In this document: one piece after another, positions 52,133-60,728 of the stretch
Position numbering within the stretch: position 1 is the stretch's first letter
Layout of the letters: the number at the start of each line of letters is the position of its first letter
Assembly: GCF_019636075.1 (NCBI RefSeq)
Contig: NZ_JAHBYG010000012.1
Location: 26,679 to 90,678 of the forward strand
Length of the DNA: 64,000 nucleotides
DNA from: Ferrovibrio sp.
Lineage (GTDB): Bacteria; Pseudomonadota; Alphaproteobacteria; Ferrovibrionales; Ferrovibrionaceae
Reading direction: 5' to 3'
Made by a program: the position numbers and the translations under genes
Notes under the pieces: model-generated
Told to the model about the DNA's origin: nothing
The model's input: only the letters and a program-made list of their open reading frames with translations
Databases searched by the model: none

Positions 52133-52199
52133 GGCCGGCGGGCGATGCCGATTTTAAAGGGCTTTAAAGACGCGACCCTATCGGCGTTGCCCGCCGGCC
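52133..52199. repeat. Long hairpin with a 20-bp stem
   Basis: Arms 52133-52152 and 52180-52199 pair over 20 positions with two G-U pairs; the outer 11 bp (GGCCGGCGGGC with GCCCGCCGGCC) are perfect. The 27-nt loop contains TTTAAAGGGCTTTAAA. No T-tract follows on either strand, so it is not a standard terminator. Confidence 0.75.
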
Positions 52200-52213
52200 C
52201 TACCCGGAAGACT

Positions 52214-52312
52214 GAAATCAAAAGCTATAAATCACATTAATTTATGATATTTATATATTTTAAAACAATATTTTACATAAATTATATAAACATATTTATT
52301 GAATTATGATCG
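52214..52312. other. Extremely AT-rich 100-bp block
   Basis: This stretch is almost entirely A and T, with only scattered G or C, in an otherwise GC-rich region. It lies directly downstream of the 25-residue gene. It could be a bent or easily melted segment, a xenogeneic-silencer target, or an insertion remnant; nothing codes in it. Confidence 0.7.
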
Positions 52313-52390
52313 TTACAACACCCCGAAAATATACAGCAGCAGCAACACTGGAATCGGGATACCGAGCAGCCAGAACAATATAAATCGCAT
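52313..52390 (-). CDS. 25-residue hydrophobic micro-protein
   Basis: The frame begins with ATG at 52390, has AGGAG with a 9-nt spacer, and encodes MRFILFWLLGIPIPVLLLLY followed by IFGVL: one transmembrane helix with a central Gly-Ile-Pro-Ile-Pro kink. The ribosome site and purely hydrophobic content argue that it is translated. I recall similar tiny membrane proteins in other genomes but cannot name the family. A perfect 12-bp palindrome (52424-52435) lies just upstream. Function is unknown. Confidence 0.65.
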   Translation of the reverse strand: MRFILFWLLGIPIPVLLLLYIFGVL

Positions 52391-52423
52391 GGGGTTTATC
52401 TCCTGCGTTGTGGTTGTCCGAGA

Positions 52424-52435
52424 TGCCCTAGGGCA
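52424..52435. promoter_or_regulatory. Perfect 12-bp palindrome upstream of the micro-gene
   Basis: TGCCCTAGGGCA is fully self-complementary and sits about 34 bp upstream of the 25-residue gene's start, between it and gltA. It may be an operator or the base of an RNA hairpin; no regulator is identified. Confidence 0.4.
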
Positions 52436-52670
52436 CCTGGAGGAGAGTAAATCCCGGCCAAGGGGCGAAATCCGGGCGCAAGCAAGGCAATTGGGAGGCA
52501 GTTTCCCCAGCGTTTCAGCATTTTACCGCCGAACGCTGGGACAGAATGACGGCCTGACCCTTTTCAGCCAGCAGGCGTGAGGCCTATATTATTAAGCGAA
52601 AGCATATGAGAGCAGCACCGGCCCGCCAAATCGCAGCGCTGGTATCCGAATGCGGAGGGGAAGTTAGTCC

Positions 52671-53966
52671 ATGAGCAAATCCGTCACCCTGAACGACCCG
52701 AAATCCGGGAAAGCCATCACCTTGCCGGTGATGGACGGCACCGAAGGCCCCTCGGTCATCGATATCCGCAAGCTGTATGCTGAATCCGGTATGTTCACCT
52801 ACGATCCGGGCTTCACCTCCACCGCCTCCACCGAGTCCAAGATCACCTATATTGATGGCGACGAAGGCATTCTGCGCTATCGCGGCTACGACATCGCCGA
52901 CCTGGCCGAGCATTCCAGCTTCCTGGAAACCTGCTACCTGCTGCTGAATGGCGAGCTGCCCAACGGCAAGCAGAAGACCGAATTCGAAAATTCGATCACC
53001 AACCACACCATGCTGCATGAACAGATCCATTTTCTGTTCCGTGGCTTCCGGCGCGATGCCCATCCCATGGCTGTGATGTGCGGCGTTGTCGGCGCGCTGT
53101 CGGCCTTCTACCACGACGCAACCGATTACGATGATCCGAAGCAGCGCATGATCGCGCAGCACCGGCTGATCGCCAAGATGCCCACCATCGCCGCCATGGC
53201 CTACAAGTATTCGGTCGGCCAGCCCTTCATGTATCCGCGTAACGACCTGGGCTATGCGGAAAACTTCCTGCATATGACCTTCGGCGTGCCCGCCGAGCCC
53301 TACAAGATGAGCCCCACGCTGGCCAAGGCGATGGACCGCATCTTCATCCTGCATGCCGACCACGAGCAGAACGCCTCCACCTCCACGGTGCGTCTGGCGG
53401 GTTCGTCGGGCGCCAACCCGTTTGCCTGTATCGCCGCCGGCATCGCCTGCCTGTGGGGCCCCGCCCATGGCGGCGCCAACGAAGCCGTGCTGAAGATGCT
53501 GGAAGAGATCGGTTCGCCCGACAAGGTCGGCGAAGCCGTGAAGAAGGCCAAGGACAAGAATTCCGGCTTCCGCCTGATGGGTTTCGGCCATCGCGTCTAC
53601 AAGAACTACGATCCGCGTGCCAAGGTGATGCGCGAAACCTGCCACGAGGTTCTGGAAGAACTGGGCGTGAAGGACGAGCCGCTGCTGAAGATGGCCATGG
53701 ATCTGGAGCGTATCGCCCTGGAAGACGATTACTTCGTCTCCAAGAAGCTCTACCCGAATGTGGACTTCTATTCCGGCATCATCCTGCGGGCCATGGGCTT
53801 CCCCACGGCCATGTTCACCGCCCTGTTCGCCCTGGCCCGCACCGTGGGCTGGATCGCCCAGTGGAACGAGATGATCGAGGATCCGGCCCAGAAGATCGGT
53901 CGCCCCCGTCAGCTCTATACCGGCGCCGGCGCCCGCCCCTATATTCCTGTCGATAAGCGCAAATAA
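52671..53966 (+). CDS. gltA: Citrate synthase
   Basis: The 431-residue type II citrate synthase condenses acetyl-CoA and oxaloacetate in the TCA cycle. It begins [20 protein letters not shown]. Active-site regions are [39 protein letters not shown] and [18 protein letters not shown], with the C-terminal [14 protein letters not shown]. Length fits the hexameric, NADH-sensitive Gram-negative type. The ribosome site is GGAGGGG. It is divergent from the ribosomal operon. Confidence 0.97.
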   Translation: MSKSVTLNDPKSGKAITLPVMDGTEGPSVIDIRKLYAESGMFTYDPGFTSTASTESKITYIDGDEGILRYRGYDIADLAEHSSFLETCYLLLNGELPNGKQKTEFENSITNHTMLHEQIHFLFRGFRRDAHPMAVMCGVVGALSAFYHDATDYDDPKQRMIAQHRLIAKMPTIAAMAYKYSVGQPFMYPRNDLGYAENFLHMTFGVPAEPYKMSPTLAKAMDRIFILHADHEQNASTSTVRLAGSSGANPFACIAAGIACLWGPAHGGANEAVLKMLEEIGSPDKVGEAVKKAKDKNSGFRLMGFGHRVYKNYDPRAKVMRETCHEVLEELGVKDEPLLKMAMDLERIALEDDYFVSKKLYPNVDFYSGIILRAMGFPTAMFTALFALARTVGWIAQWNEMIEDPAQKIGRPRQLYTGAGARPYIPVDKRK

Positions 53967-54014
53967 AGCGTGTAGACTGACCTGGAATTGGCGGCACCGA
54001 TGGGAGGCGGGCCG

Positions 54015-54230
54015 ATGGCAAAACGGGCTGAAAAGCATGGAAACGGGCAAACTGCGACTGGCGGCCAAGGGGTCGGCGGTCACGGCTGGGTCCGTCCCGG
54101 CTTCATCACCCTGCCCGGCCCGGCCAACGACAACCGCCTTACCGCCGCCCGCCTGCTGCGCCAGCCGCGCTTCTGGGTCTGGGCCGGCCTGATGGCCCTG
54201 CTGGTGATCGTGCTTGTTTCGCGGCTCTAA
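54015..54230 (+). CDS. 71-residue tail-anchored protein with PANDN motif
   Basis: The ATG at 54015 follows GGGAGG (54002-54007). The N-terminal half is polar and Gly-rich (KHGNGQTATGGQGVGGHGW), then comes FITLPGPANDNRLTAARLL, a motif seen in many small alphaproteobacterial proteins, and a single C-terminal helix (FWVWAGLMALLVIVLVSRL). It begins 48 bp after gltA on the same strand and is followed by terminators, so it is probably co-transcribed. Function is unknown. Confidence 0.72.
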   Translation: MAKRAEKHGNGQTATGGQGVGGHGWVRPGFITLPGPANDNRLTAARLLRQPRFWVWAGLMALLVIVLVSRL

Positions 54231-54270
54231 GGCCGCCAGTTGCGGTCGCTCGATTGCGCCACATCACCAA

Positions 54271-54293
54271 AGCCGCCTCCGGGCGGCTTTTTT
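54271..54293 (+). terminator. Intrinsic terminator, first copy
   Basis: GCCGCC-TCCG-GGCGGC followed by six T residues forms a compact terminator 40 bp after the tail-anchored protein gene. The sequence is duplicated 40 bp on. Confidence 0.9.
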
Positions 54294-54307
54294 CATGCCT
54301 CGGGCTC

Positions 54308-54331
54308 AAAGCCGCCTCCGGGCGGCTTTTT
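54308..54331 (+). terminator. Intrinsic terminator, second identical copy
   Basis: AAAGCCGCCTCCGGGCGGC plus five T residues repeats the first terminator exactly. Both copies share the preceding CAAAGCC context, indicating a local duplication or convergent transcription insulation ahead of the kinase gene. Confidence 0.88.
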
Positions 54332-54369
54332 CATACCGACATGACGCACCGATTGCGCGCTGCCGGGTA

Positions 54370-54398
54370 TTCGTAATGCGGCGCCAAGCGCATACAAT
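54370..54398 (+). promoter_or_regulatory. Weak candidate promoter of the hybrid kinase operon
   Basis: TACAAT (54393-54398, 5 of 6) is preceded at 17 bp by TTCGTA (54370-54375, 3 of 6 or so). It lies 34 bp upstream of the kinase ATG, after the tandem terminators. Confidence 0.35.
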
Positions 54399-54431
54399 CA
54401 CCTCCGGGATTATCGCCACTGAGAGAGGCCC

Positions 54432-56777
54432 ATGCGCATCAGCGTGCGCCTGAAACTAGCCGCCGCCTTTGCCACCGCCGTGCTGTCTGCGGCGGCGCTG
54501 GGGCTTGCTGCCTTCTGGGCCATGCAGTCGGTCGGCGATCTCGTGGTGCGGCTTTACGATCAGCCGCTGATGGCCATCAATTACGCCCGCCTGGCACAAA
54601 CCTCCTTCGTCTCGCAGGAGCTCAATACCCGCGAGATGGAAGCCGAGCGGCCGGGCGAGATATCTGCTCTGGCCGAGGAAACCCGCGAGCGTAACCAGAC
54701 CTTCCTGTCGGATCTCGCCGTAGCCGAAGAACGCGGCCTCAATCCCAATATCAAACACTATGCCGCCAAGGTGCGCGACCTGAACGAAACTTGGTTGAAG
54801 CTGGCTCTGGATGCCCTGGCCATGCCCGGCACCACGGAAGCCGCCCATACCGAAATGCTGCGCACCCGCGAGGCCATCGCCGACGAAATCTCCACCAATC
54901 TTGAAATCCTCACCCAGCTTGCCGCAGAGGATGGCTTCATATTTCGCACTGAGGCCGAAGCCAAGATTCAGGAAACCAAAAACCGCACCATGATGGCGAT
55001 CGCCGGCCTGGCGGTTGTGATCCTGATCCTGTCCTGGCTGCTGATCCGCAACATCGTGGTGCCGCTCGGCACCATGACCAACGCCATGTTCCGGCTGGCC
55101 GAAGGTGAAATGGATGTAAAATTGCCCGAACTGGCGCGGCAGGATGAAATCGGCCATATGGCGGCATCGCTGCGGGTGTTCCGCCAGGCCATGCAGGATT
55201 TGCAGGAAGCTCGCCAGCGCGCTGAGGCGGCCACCCGCGCGAAATCGGAATTCCTGGCCATGATGAGCCATGAAATCCGCACGCCGATGAATGGCGTGCT
55301 GGGCCTGACGCGGCTGCTGATCAAGACGCCGCTTGACGGCGAGCAACGCAATCTGGCCGAAACCGTGCTGGAATCCGCCGAAACTCTGCTGCGCATCCTC
55401 AACGACATTCTCGATTTCTCCAAACTGGAAGCCGGCCGCATCGATATCGAGGTGATCGATTTCGAATTGGCCCACACCATCCAATCCGCCGCCACCTTGA
55501 TGCGCAATCGCGCCGATGAAAAAGGCCTTGCCCTGCGCCTGGATATCGCATCCGATCTGCCGCGTTTCGTAGCCGGCGATCCCAATCGCCTGCGGCAAAT
55601 CCTGCTCAACCTGATCGGCAACGCCATCAAGTTCACCGAACAAGGCGGCGTTACCGTAACGGTGCGCGGCAATCAGGATGGCGGCGTCCTGTTCGAGATT
55701 AGCGATACCGGCCTGGGCATTTCCAAGCAGAATATCGACAAGCTGTTTGGCAGTTTCGTGCAGGCGGATTCATCCATCACCCGGCGCTTTGGTGGCACCG
55801 GGCTTGGCCTTGCGATCTGCAAGCGCCTGGTGGAGGCAATGCAAGGCAGCATCGGCGTGCGCAGTATTCTGGGCCAGGGCAGCAGCTTCTGGTTCAACCT
55901 GCCGTTTACCCCCGGCAAGGCACCCTTGATTGCCGGTCAGACGAAGCCGATGTCGCCCCTGCCCGTGCTGCGCATCCTGGTGGCGGAAGACAATCCGGTG
56001 AACCGCAAAGTGGCCGCCGGCATTCTCAAGGAACAGCATCATCAGGTCAGTTTCGCCGAGAATGGCCGCCAGGCCCTGGAGATGGCAGCCAAGAACGAGC
56101 CGCCCTTCGATCTGATCCTGATGGATGTGCATATGCCGGAGATGGACGGCATCAGCGCCACGCGGGAAATCCGCAAACTACAGCCGCCGCGCGGCATGGT
56201 ACGCATCATCGCAGTGACGGCATCGCTGAGCAGCGAGGGCCTGCAACGTTGCCTGGATGCCGGCATGAACGATTATGTCGGCAAGCCGATCCTGCCTGAT
56301 GCGCTGGATCGTGCCATCCGCCGCAATATGGGTTTTGCCGATGCCATCCCCGAAATCCCGTCTGGTCATCAGAAATCTGGTGCCAGAATACCGCGCCCCC
56401 AGGCAACAACCGATCCAGCCGCCTTGCAAAGCTTGGCCGATGATCTCGGCCAGGAGACCGTTGTCGAGTTGATCGACACCTTCCTTGAGATGGCCCCTGA
56501 AATCGAAGCCGGGCTGACTGCATTCCTGCAAGACAAGGAGTGTCCGCAACTGGCCGAACTGGCCCATAGCCTGAAAAGTTCAGCGGCCAGTATGGGGCTG
56601 GTGGAATTGCACCAACTCTCGGAAAAGCTGGAGCAGGCTGGCCTTGCCGGCGATATCCCAGGAGCGGCGGGGCTTGCCGCACAGGCCTCCGAAACGCTAC
56701 AAGCTGGCCTCACTTGGTTGCAGCAACAGCGCAAGGCTTTTGCAGCCGCAGCCTCGGCAGGAACCCCGCATGCTTGA
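54432..56777 (+). CDS. Hybrid sensor histidine kinase (HAMP-HisKA-HATPase-REC-Hpt)
   Basis: The 781-residue inner-membrane kinase has TM1 (about 10-32), a helical periplasmic sensor (about 33-186), TM2 (187-207) and HAMP (208-260). The phospho-accepting H280 is in [13 protein letters not shown]. The ATPase domain has [17 protein letters not shown] and [10 protein letters not shown] receiver domain has D565 in [13 protein letters not shown] and K618, and a C-terminal Hpt domain has H712 in [13 protein letters not shown]. It therefore carries a full His-Asp-His relay. The next gene is a lone receiver overlapping by 8 nt, its probable partner. The signal is unknown. Confidence 0.95.
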   Translation: MRISVRLKLAAAFATAVLSAAALGLAAFWAMQSVGDLVVRLYDQPLMAINYARLAQTSFVSQELNTREMEAERPGEISALAEETRERNQTFLSDLAVAEERGLNPNIKHYAAKVRDLNETWLKLALDALAMPGTTEAAHTEMLRTREAIADEISTNLEILTQLAAEDGFIFRTEAEAKIQETKNRTMMAIAGLAVVILILSWLLIRNIVVPLGTMTNAMFRLAEGEMDVKLPELARQDEIGHMAASLRVFRQAMQDLQEARQRAEAATRAKSEFLAMMSHEIRTPMNGVLGLTRLLIKTPLDGEQRNLAETVLESAETLLRILNDILDFSKLEAGRIDIEVIDFELAHTIQSAATLMRNRADEKGLALRLDIASDLPRFVAGDPNRLRQILLNLIGNAIKFTEQGGVTVTVRGNQDGGVLFEISDTGLGISKQNIDKLFGSFVQADSSITRRFGGTGLGLAICKRLVEAMQGSIGVRSILGQGSSFWFNLPFTPGKAPLIAGQTKPMSPLPVLRILVAEDNPVNRKVAAGILKEQHHQVSFAENGRQALEMAAKNEPPFDLILMDVHMPEMDGISATREIRKLQPPRGMVRIIAVTASLSSEGLQRCLDAGMNDYVGKPILPDALDRAIRRNMGFADAIPEIPSGHQKSGARIPRPQATTDPAALQSLADDLGQETVVELIDTFLEMAPEIEAGLTAFLQDKECPQLAELAHSLKSSAASMGLVELHQLSEKLEQAGLAGDIPGAAGLAAQASETLQAGLTWLQQQRKAFAAAASAGTPHA

Positions 56778-57177
56778 TGATAAGATACCGGAATTCGAAC
56801 AGCTGCGGGTTTTGCTGGTGGAAGACAACCTGTTCGCCCAGCGCCTCGCCACATCCGTGCTGCGCCAATTGGGCGTGAATCAACTGACCGTGGTGACCGA
56901 TGGTCAGGCCGCCATAGACCTGCTGAAAACCACTCAACTGGCGTTCGATCTGATCATTTCCGACTGGAACATGCCAAAGGTGACCGGCCTGCAATTGTTG
57001 CAGCATGTGCGAAAGACCTGGGAGAACATGCCCTTCCTGATGCTTACCGGAAATGCAAATGAAGAGTTTGTCATTGCCGCACGCGAGAACAAGGTCGATG
57101 CCTACGTGATCAAGCCATTCTCAGCCAGCCAATTGCGGCAGAAGCTGACAGTTATGTTCAATATCAAGCAGAGCTGA
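56770..57177 (+). CDS. Single-domain response regulator, CheY-like
   Basis: The 135-residue receiver has LRVLLVEDN at residues 12-20, the phospho-acceptor D65 in [13 protein letters not shown], the switch Thr in [12 protein letters not shown] and the Lys in [12 protein letters not shown]. It has no output domain. It starts inside the end of the kinase gene (ATG at 56770, overlap 8 nt), so the two are translationally coupled. It probably accepts phosphate from the kinase's Hpt domain and acts by protein contact. Confidence 0.92.
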   Translation: MLDDKIPEFEQLRVLLVEDNLFAQRLATSVLRQLGVNQLTVVTDGQAAIDLLKTTQLAFDLIISDWNMPKVTGLQLLQHVRKTWENMPFLMLTGNANEEFVIAARENKVDAYVIKPFSASQLRQKLTVMFNIKQS

Positions 57178-57285
57178 TTGCATCCTCACGCCAACGTTGC
57201 AGTTGTTGCTCGCACAACATTGAGTTTGCTCAGACACACAGATGCCCTAGTATTTGCTCATCGTTCCGGGAGCACAGAGGCATCC

Positions 57286-58080
57286 ATGTACCGCACTCTC
57301 TTCACCGTCATTGCCGGCCTATCCACAGCAGCGATAACCGGCCAGGTTTTCGCGCTGGATCTTGCGGGCCTGAATAACCGCAACGAACTCGTCCTGTTCA
57401 GCGACCGCGCGCCGGGCAAGACCAAGCTGGTGCCCATCACTGGCGTGGAAGGCAAGATTCTCGGCATCGATCTGCGGCCCGCAGATGGCAAGCTTTATGC
57501 GCTGAGCAGCGATAGCGTTCTCTATACCGTGGACACTGCAACCGGCGCCGCCGCCCGCAAGGCCAAACTTTCGGTACCGATCGAGGCGGTGGATCATATC
57601 CTGGTGGATTTCAATCCGCAGGCCGACCGCCTGCGCGTGGTCGCATCCACCGGACAGAATCTGCGTGTGAATGTCGATACCGGGCAGACCATCGTGGATG
57701 GCAAGCTGGCTTATCGCCCGAACGACAGCAATGCCGGTAAGCCGTTTGGCATCTATGCCGGCGCCTATATCAATTCCTTCCGAGGCGCCACGCAAACACA
57801 GCTTTTCAACGTAGACAGCCTGAACGCAACATACACAGTGCAGGATCCGCCCAATGATGGCGTTCAGCGCAGCGTGGGCCCCACCGGTCTGAAACCCGGC
57901 ACCATCGTTGAAGCCATCGACATCTATACCGATGCCAAGGACGAGTATGTCGGCTTCGGCGTGGCCGATGGTGCGCTGTATCGGCTGGATGTCGGCACCG
58001 GCAAGCTGCGCAAAGCCGGCGCTATCGGCAATGGCAAAACGGCGATCATCGATATCGCCGTGTTGACAACCCGCCCGTAG
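57286..58080 (+). CDS. DUF4394 exported beta-propeller-like protein
   Basis: The 264-residue protein has a signal peptide (YRTLFTVIAGLSTAAITGQV) and then repeated beta-strand units with DLAGLNNRNELVLFSDRAPG, GKILGIDLRPADGKLYALSS and FNPQADRLRVVASTGQNLRV, which match DUF4394 as I know it. It is expected in the periplasm. Its role is unknown. The ATG at 57286 follows GAGG; an open frame from 57178 lacks a ribosome site. A cupredoxin gene follows 7 bp on. Confidence 0.82.
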   Translation: MYRTLFTVIAGLSTAAITGQVFALDLAGLNNRNELVLFSDRAPGKTKLVPITGVEGKILGIDLRPADGKLYALSSDSVLYTVDTATGAAARKAKLSVPIEAVDHILVDFNPQADRLRVVASTGQNLRVNVDTGQTIVDGKLAYRPNDSNAGKPFGIYAGAYINSFRGATQTQLFNVDSLNATYTVQDPPNDGVQRSVGPTGLKPGTIVEAIDIYTDAKDEYVGFGVADGALYRLDVGTGKLRKAGAIGNGKTAIIDIAVLTTRP

Positions 58081-58087
58081 GCCGCGC

Positions 58088-58450
58088 TTGAAACCCTATC
58101 TGCTCGCAGCTATTGCCGGGCTTCTGCTGGGCCAACTGGCACTGGCGGCCTTTCCAGGCCTAAGCCAGGCCGTTGGCCAAGCCTGGGCTCAAACCATGCC
58201 TGTCATCACTCAAAGCGGTATCGCCTTCAAACCCGCCAGCGTACAGGTGAAGGCCGGCGGCCAGGTGCTGTTCCGCAATGCCGATCCCTTCGGGCATAAT
58301 GTGTATTCGCCCAGCAAGGGCGGGATTTTCGATATCGGCCTGCAGGCGCCGGATTCCGAAACCGCCGTCACTTTCCGCGAGCCGGGCGAATATGTGATCC
58401 AATGCCGCATTCATCCCAAGATGCGTGCAACCGTGACCGTTACGCCCTAA
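58088..58450 (+). CDS. Periplasmic cupredoxin (type 1 copper)
   Basis: The 120-residue protein has a signal peptide (AAIAGLLLGQLALAAFP). The beta-sandwich carries the type 1 copper ligands H70 in DPFGHNVYSP, C106 and H109 in YVIQCRIHPKM, and M112. It resembles the plastocyanin/amicyanin-type domains used in small electron carriers. The start is TTG at 58088, the only in-frame start near the signal peptide. It lies 7 bp after the DUF4394 gene, so the pair is likely one exported unit. Confidence 0.87.
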   Translation: MKPYLLAAIAGLLLGQLALAAFPGLSQAVGQAWAQTMPVITQSGIAFKPASVQVKAGGQVLFRNADPFGHNVYSPSKGGIFDIGLQAPDSETAVTFREPGEYVIQCRIHPKMRATVTVTP

Positions 58451-58513
58451 GCCTTCGGCACTTGTTTTGCATGGTTTTCTGCGGGATGAATATCCAGCCG
58501 CAGGAGGCAAGCC

Positions 58514-59263
58514 ATGCAGGTGAATGAGCGCGCATTAGGCAAAGTGCTTACATCCTTGCGCCAGGCGCACGGATTCAATCAATTCGTTCAGGCCAGCGCG
58601 GCATCCCTAGGCACATTGTTCCAAGCCCCGCGCGCGGTGTTTTCCCTGCGCGGCGGATACGGCGCACCATCAAACCAGACGTCGCATTTCATCAACTGGC
58701 CAAGCTGGTGCGCCCGGCATTACCAACGCCATGTGCGCCCTTACGATCCGATCCGGCATTGGCTGGAATCACGGCAAGCGGCCAACGATCCGGTGACCCG
58801 GCTTTCCGATCTGGTCCCCACCCGCGAATTACTACATGCGCCCTATTACGAGGACATGCTGCGCCCCAGCGGCACCCAGCATGTGATGACCCTGGCACTG
58901 CATGATGCCGATGGGCACGTGACCGGTGCGCTGAGCCTGGCACGCAATGCCGAGGACCGCGATTTCAGCACCGCCGAACAGGCCATGGCGCGGCTGATCG
59001 TTCCGGTGATGGAAATGGCGCATACCATCAATCAAACGGAGCATAGGCCGGTCGGCGCTCAGTCAACCGCAGCGGCTCTGCCGCAGTTGACACAGCGCGA
59101 ATACGAGATTGCGGAATTTGCCGCCCATGGGCTCTCCAACAAGGAAATCGCCCGCCGGTTGAATCTCAGCCCATGGACGGTGAAGAACCACCTGCGCGCG
59201 ATTTTCGATAAGACCGGCCTGGAAAACCGCACAGCGCTCTGTGCCTGGATGATGCAGCGCTAG
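58514..59263 (+). CDS. LuxR-family regulator with N-terminal sensor domain
   Basis: The 249-residue protein ends in a GerE-type helix-turn-helix: LTQREYEIAEFAAHGLSNKE and IARRLNLSPWTVKNHLRAIF (residues about 190-235). The N-terminal 170 residues, with WCARHYQRHVRPYDPIRHWL near residue 65 and HVMTLALHDADGHVTGALSL near residue 125, look like an autoinducer-binding or GAF-like fold. No luxI-type gene is visible. The ribosome site is AGGAGG. Its stop overlaps the convergent FAD gene's stop in a shared CTAG. Confidence 0.9.
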   Translation: MQVNERALGKVLTSLRQAHGFNQFVQASAASLGTLFQAPRAVFSLRGGYGAPSNQTSHFINWPSWCARHYQRHVRPYDPIRHWLESRQAANDPVTRLSDLVPTRELLHAPYYEDMLRPSGTQHVMTLALHDADGHVTGALSLARNAEDRDFSTAEQAMARLIVPVMEMAHTINQTEHRPVGAQSTAAALPQLTQREYEIAEFAAHGLSNKEIARRLNLSPWTVKNHLRAIFDKTGLENRTALCAWMMQR

Positions 59264-60591
59264 CTGGCCATCAATTGCTCTGCAGCCTGCAGGCCAGACC
59301 AATGCGCCTGCCCCACTGTGCTGTTGGTCATGTAGTCGCCGCAGAATGCCACGCGCGGCAAAGGCCCCAGATCGTTCAACTGTTTCAGCCGCGTAACGAA
59401 TCCCTTCGGCCGCTTGCAGATGGCTGCCGGCTGCCGCGAGATGAAACTGTCGATCACCCGTGTGCCGGCCAGGCTAGGTACGGCCTCCACCACATCGGCC
59501 CAGGCGATATCGAGCAACTCCCGGTCGCTGGCATCGGCATGCTGCCGGCAGCCCCAATCCTTCCATTGCGAATGCGCGAATGTGGTGCCGTTGCCCATAT
59601 CGGTGAAACGCAGATTACCGGTGCGTTTAAAACCATCGGCGGTCGGCAGAACATAAGTTTCCAGCAAGTCGCCCTTGGGCCGGTCCAGCACATAATAAAC
59701 AATGTGATGACCGGCATAATCCACGGCATCGAAAAAATTGCGGCGCGCCGTGTCCAGATTCGGCATCAACGCGGAAACCTGATCGCCCGGCACCGCCATC
59801 ACCACGGCATCGCCGGTTATCCGCTCGGCAATACCATTGCAGATGCTATCCACGTGCACGCCATCGCTGCCGTAATGAACCGCCTGCGCCTGTGTGCCAA
59901 GCCGATAATCCGTATCGGCGTCTTGTAGGAAGAATTGCCCGAGCGCCCAGGTTAATTGCCCGACACCGCGATTCTTATAACTCCACATATGATTGCCGGC
60001 CCAGGATAGCTTGCCCGCCGAACTCCAGGCGGTCCAGGCCAGAGAATAATCTTCCTCGCTATAGCCGCAGAACATACCCATGCAGGGTTCGAGAAAATAA
60101 TCCACGAAGGTGGGCGAGTAGCGGCGGAAATACTCGCAGGCATTCTCGCCATCCAGTGCAATGGCACTGGTCAGGTCGCGCGGGTCGCTGGCCAGCATCT
60201 GCTTGGCCAGCGTGGGCAGAGTGGCCAGCAGCTTGGCTTTTTCAAGCAGCGGAATGTAAGGATGCTTGGCGGCGCTCATCAGATCGAAGGCGCCGAAATC
60301 CACCACATCCTTGCGCTTGATCAGCACATTCCAGCTATGCGCCGCGGTCAAATCCAGCAGTTGATCCGGCTGATGCAAGCCCAGCTTTTCCGACAATTCG
60401 ACCAGGTTGGTCTCAGCCCCCAGAAAAGCAAATGCGCCGGTCACCGCCCATACGCCATTCCATAGCACAGAGCGGCAACGTCCACCGGGCTCCTGCTCTT
60501 TTTCCAGCAACACCACCTGATGGCCCTTTTCACGCAAACGATAGGCCGCGCCCAATCCGGCAATGCCGCCGCCAACCACGATCACCCGCAT
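59260..60591 (-). CDS. FAD-dependent oxidoreductase, amine oxidase / protoporphyrinogen oxidase-like
   Basis: The 443-residue flavoprotein starts RVIVVGGGIAGLGAAYRLRE with the dinucleotide-binding GGGIAGLG and continues VVLLEKEQEPGGRCRS. The C-terminal FAD motif is VAFCGDYMTNSTVGQAHWSG. A central region with FVDYFLEPCMGMFCGYSEED resembles carotenoid desaturase or HemY-type amine oxidases. The substrate is not clear. The start is the ATG at 60591 with GGAGGC; an extension to 60648 lacks a ribosome site. Confidence 0.83.
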   Translation of the reverse strand: MRVIVVGGGIAGLGAAYRLREKGHQVVLLEKEQEPGGRCRSVLWNGVWAVTGAFAFLGAETNLVELSEKLGLHQPDQLLDLTAAHSWNVLIKRKDVVDFGAFDLMSAAKHPYIPLLEKAKLLATLPTLAKQMLASDPRDLTSAIALDGENACEYFRRYSPTFVDYFLEPCMGMFCGYSEEDYSLAWTAWSSAGKLSWAGNHMWSYKNRGVGQLTWALGQFFLQDADTDYRLGTQAQAVHYGSDGVHVDSICNGIAERITGDAVVMAVPGDQVSALMPNLDTARRNFFDAVDYAGHHIVYYVLDRPKGDLLETYVLPTADGFKRTGNLRFTDMGNGTTFAHSQWKDWGCRQHADASDRELLDIAWADVVEAVPSLAGTRVIDSFISRQPAAICKRPKGFVTRLKQLNDLGPLPRVAFCGDYMTNSTVGQAHWSGLQAAEQLMAS

Positions 60592-60643
60592 GTCTGCCTC
60601 CGCCGCGAAATCCGTTGCAATGGCGGCTAGCCTAGAAGATTGC

Positions 60644-60662
60644 GCCATGGCCGAACCATGGC
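60644..60662. promoter_or_regulatory. Inverted repeat between the divergent FAD and M20 genes
   Basis: GCCATGG (60644-60650) and CCATGGC (60656-60662) are separated by CCGAA, a possible operator in the 137-bp divergent promoter region. Binding factor unknown. Confidence 0.35.
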
Positions 60663-60728
60663 CCAGATGGGCTATGGCAAATGCGCAGAGTAGACGGCAA
60701 ACTCGGAGGCAGACTTCCGGAGAGAACC

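Larger units (their letters stand above)
51924..52312. other. Intergenic region upstream of the ribosomal operon
   Basis: Between the candidate rpsL promoter and the 25-residue micro-gene there is no well-supported gene. The stretch holds a 13-bp tandem repeat, a 20-bp-stem hairpin and an AT-rich block (52214-52312), each listed separately. rpoBC, often next to rpsL in relatives, is absent. Confidence 0.6.
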
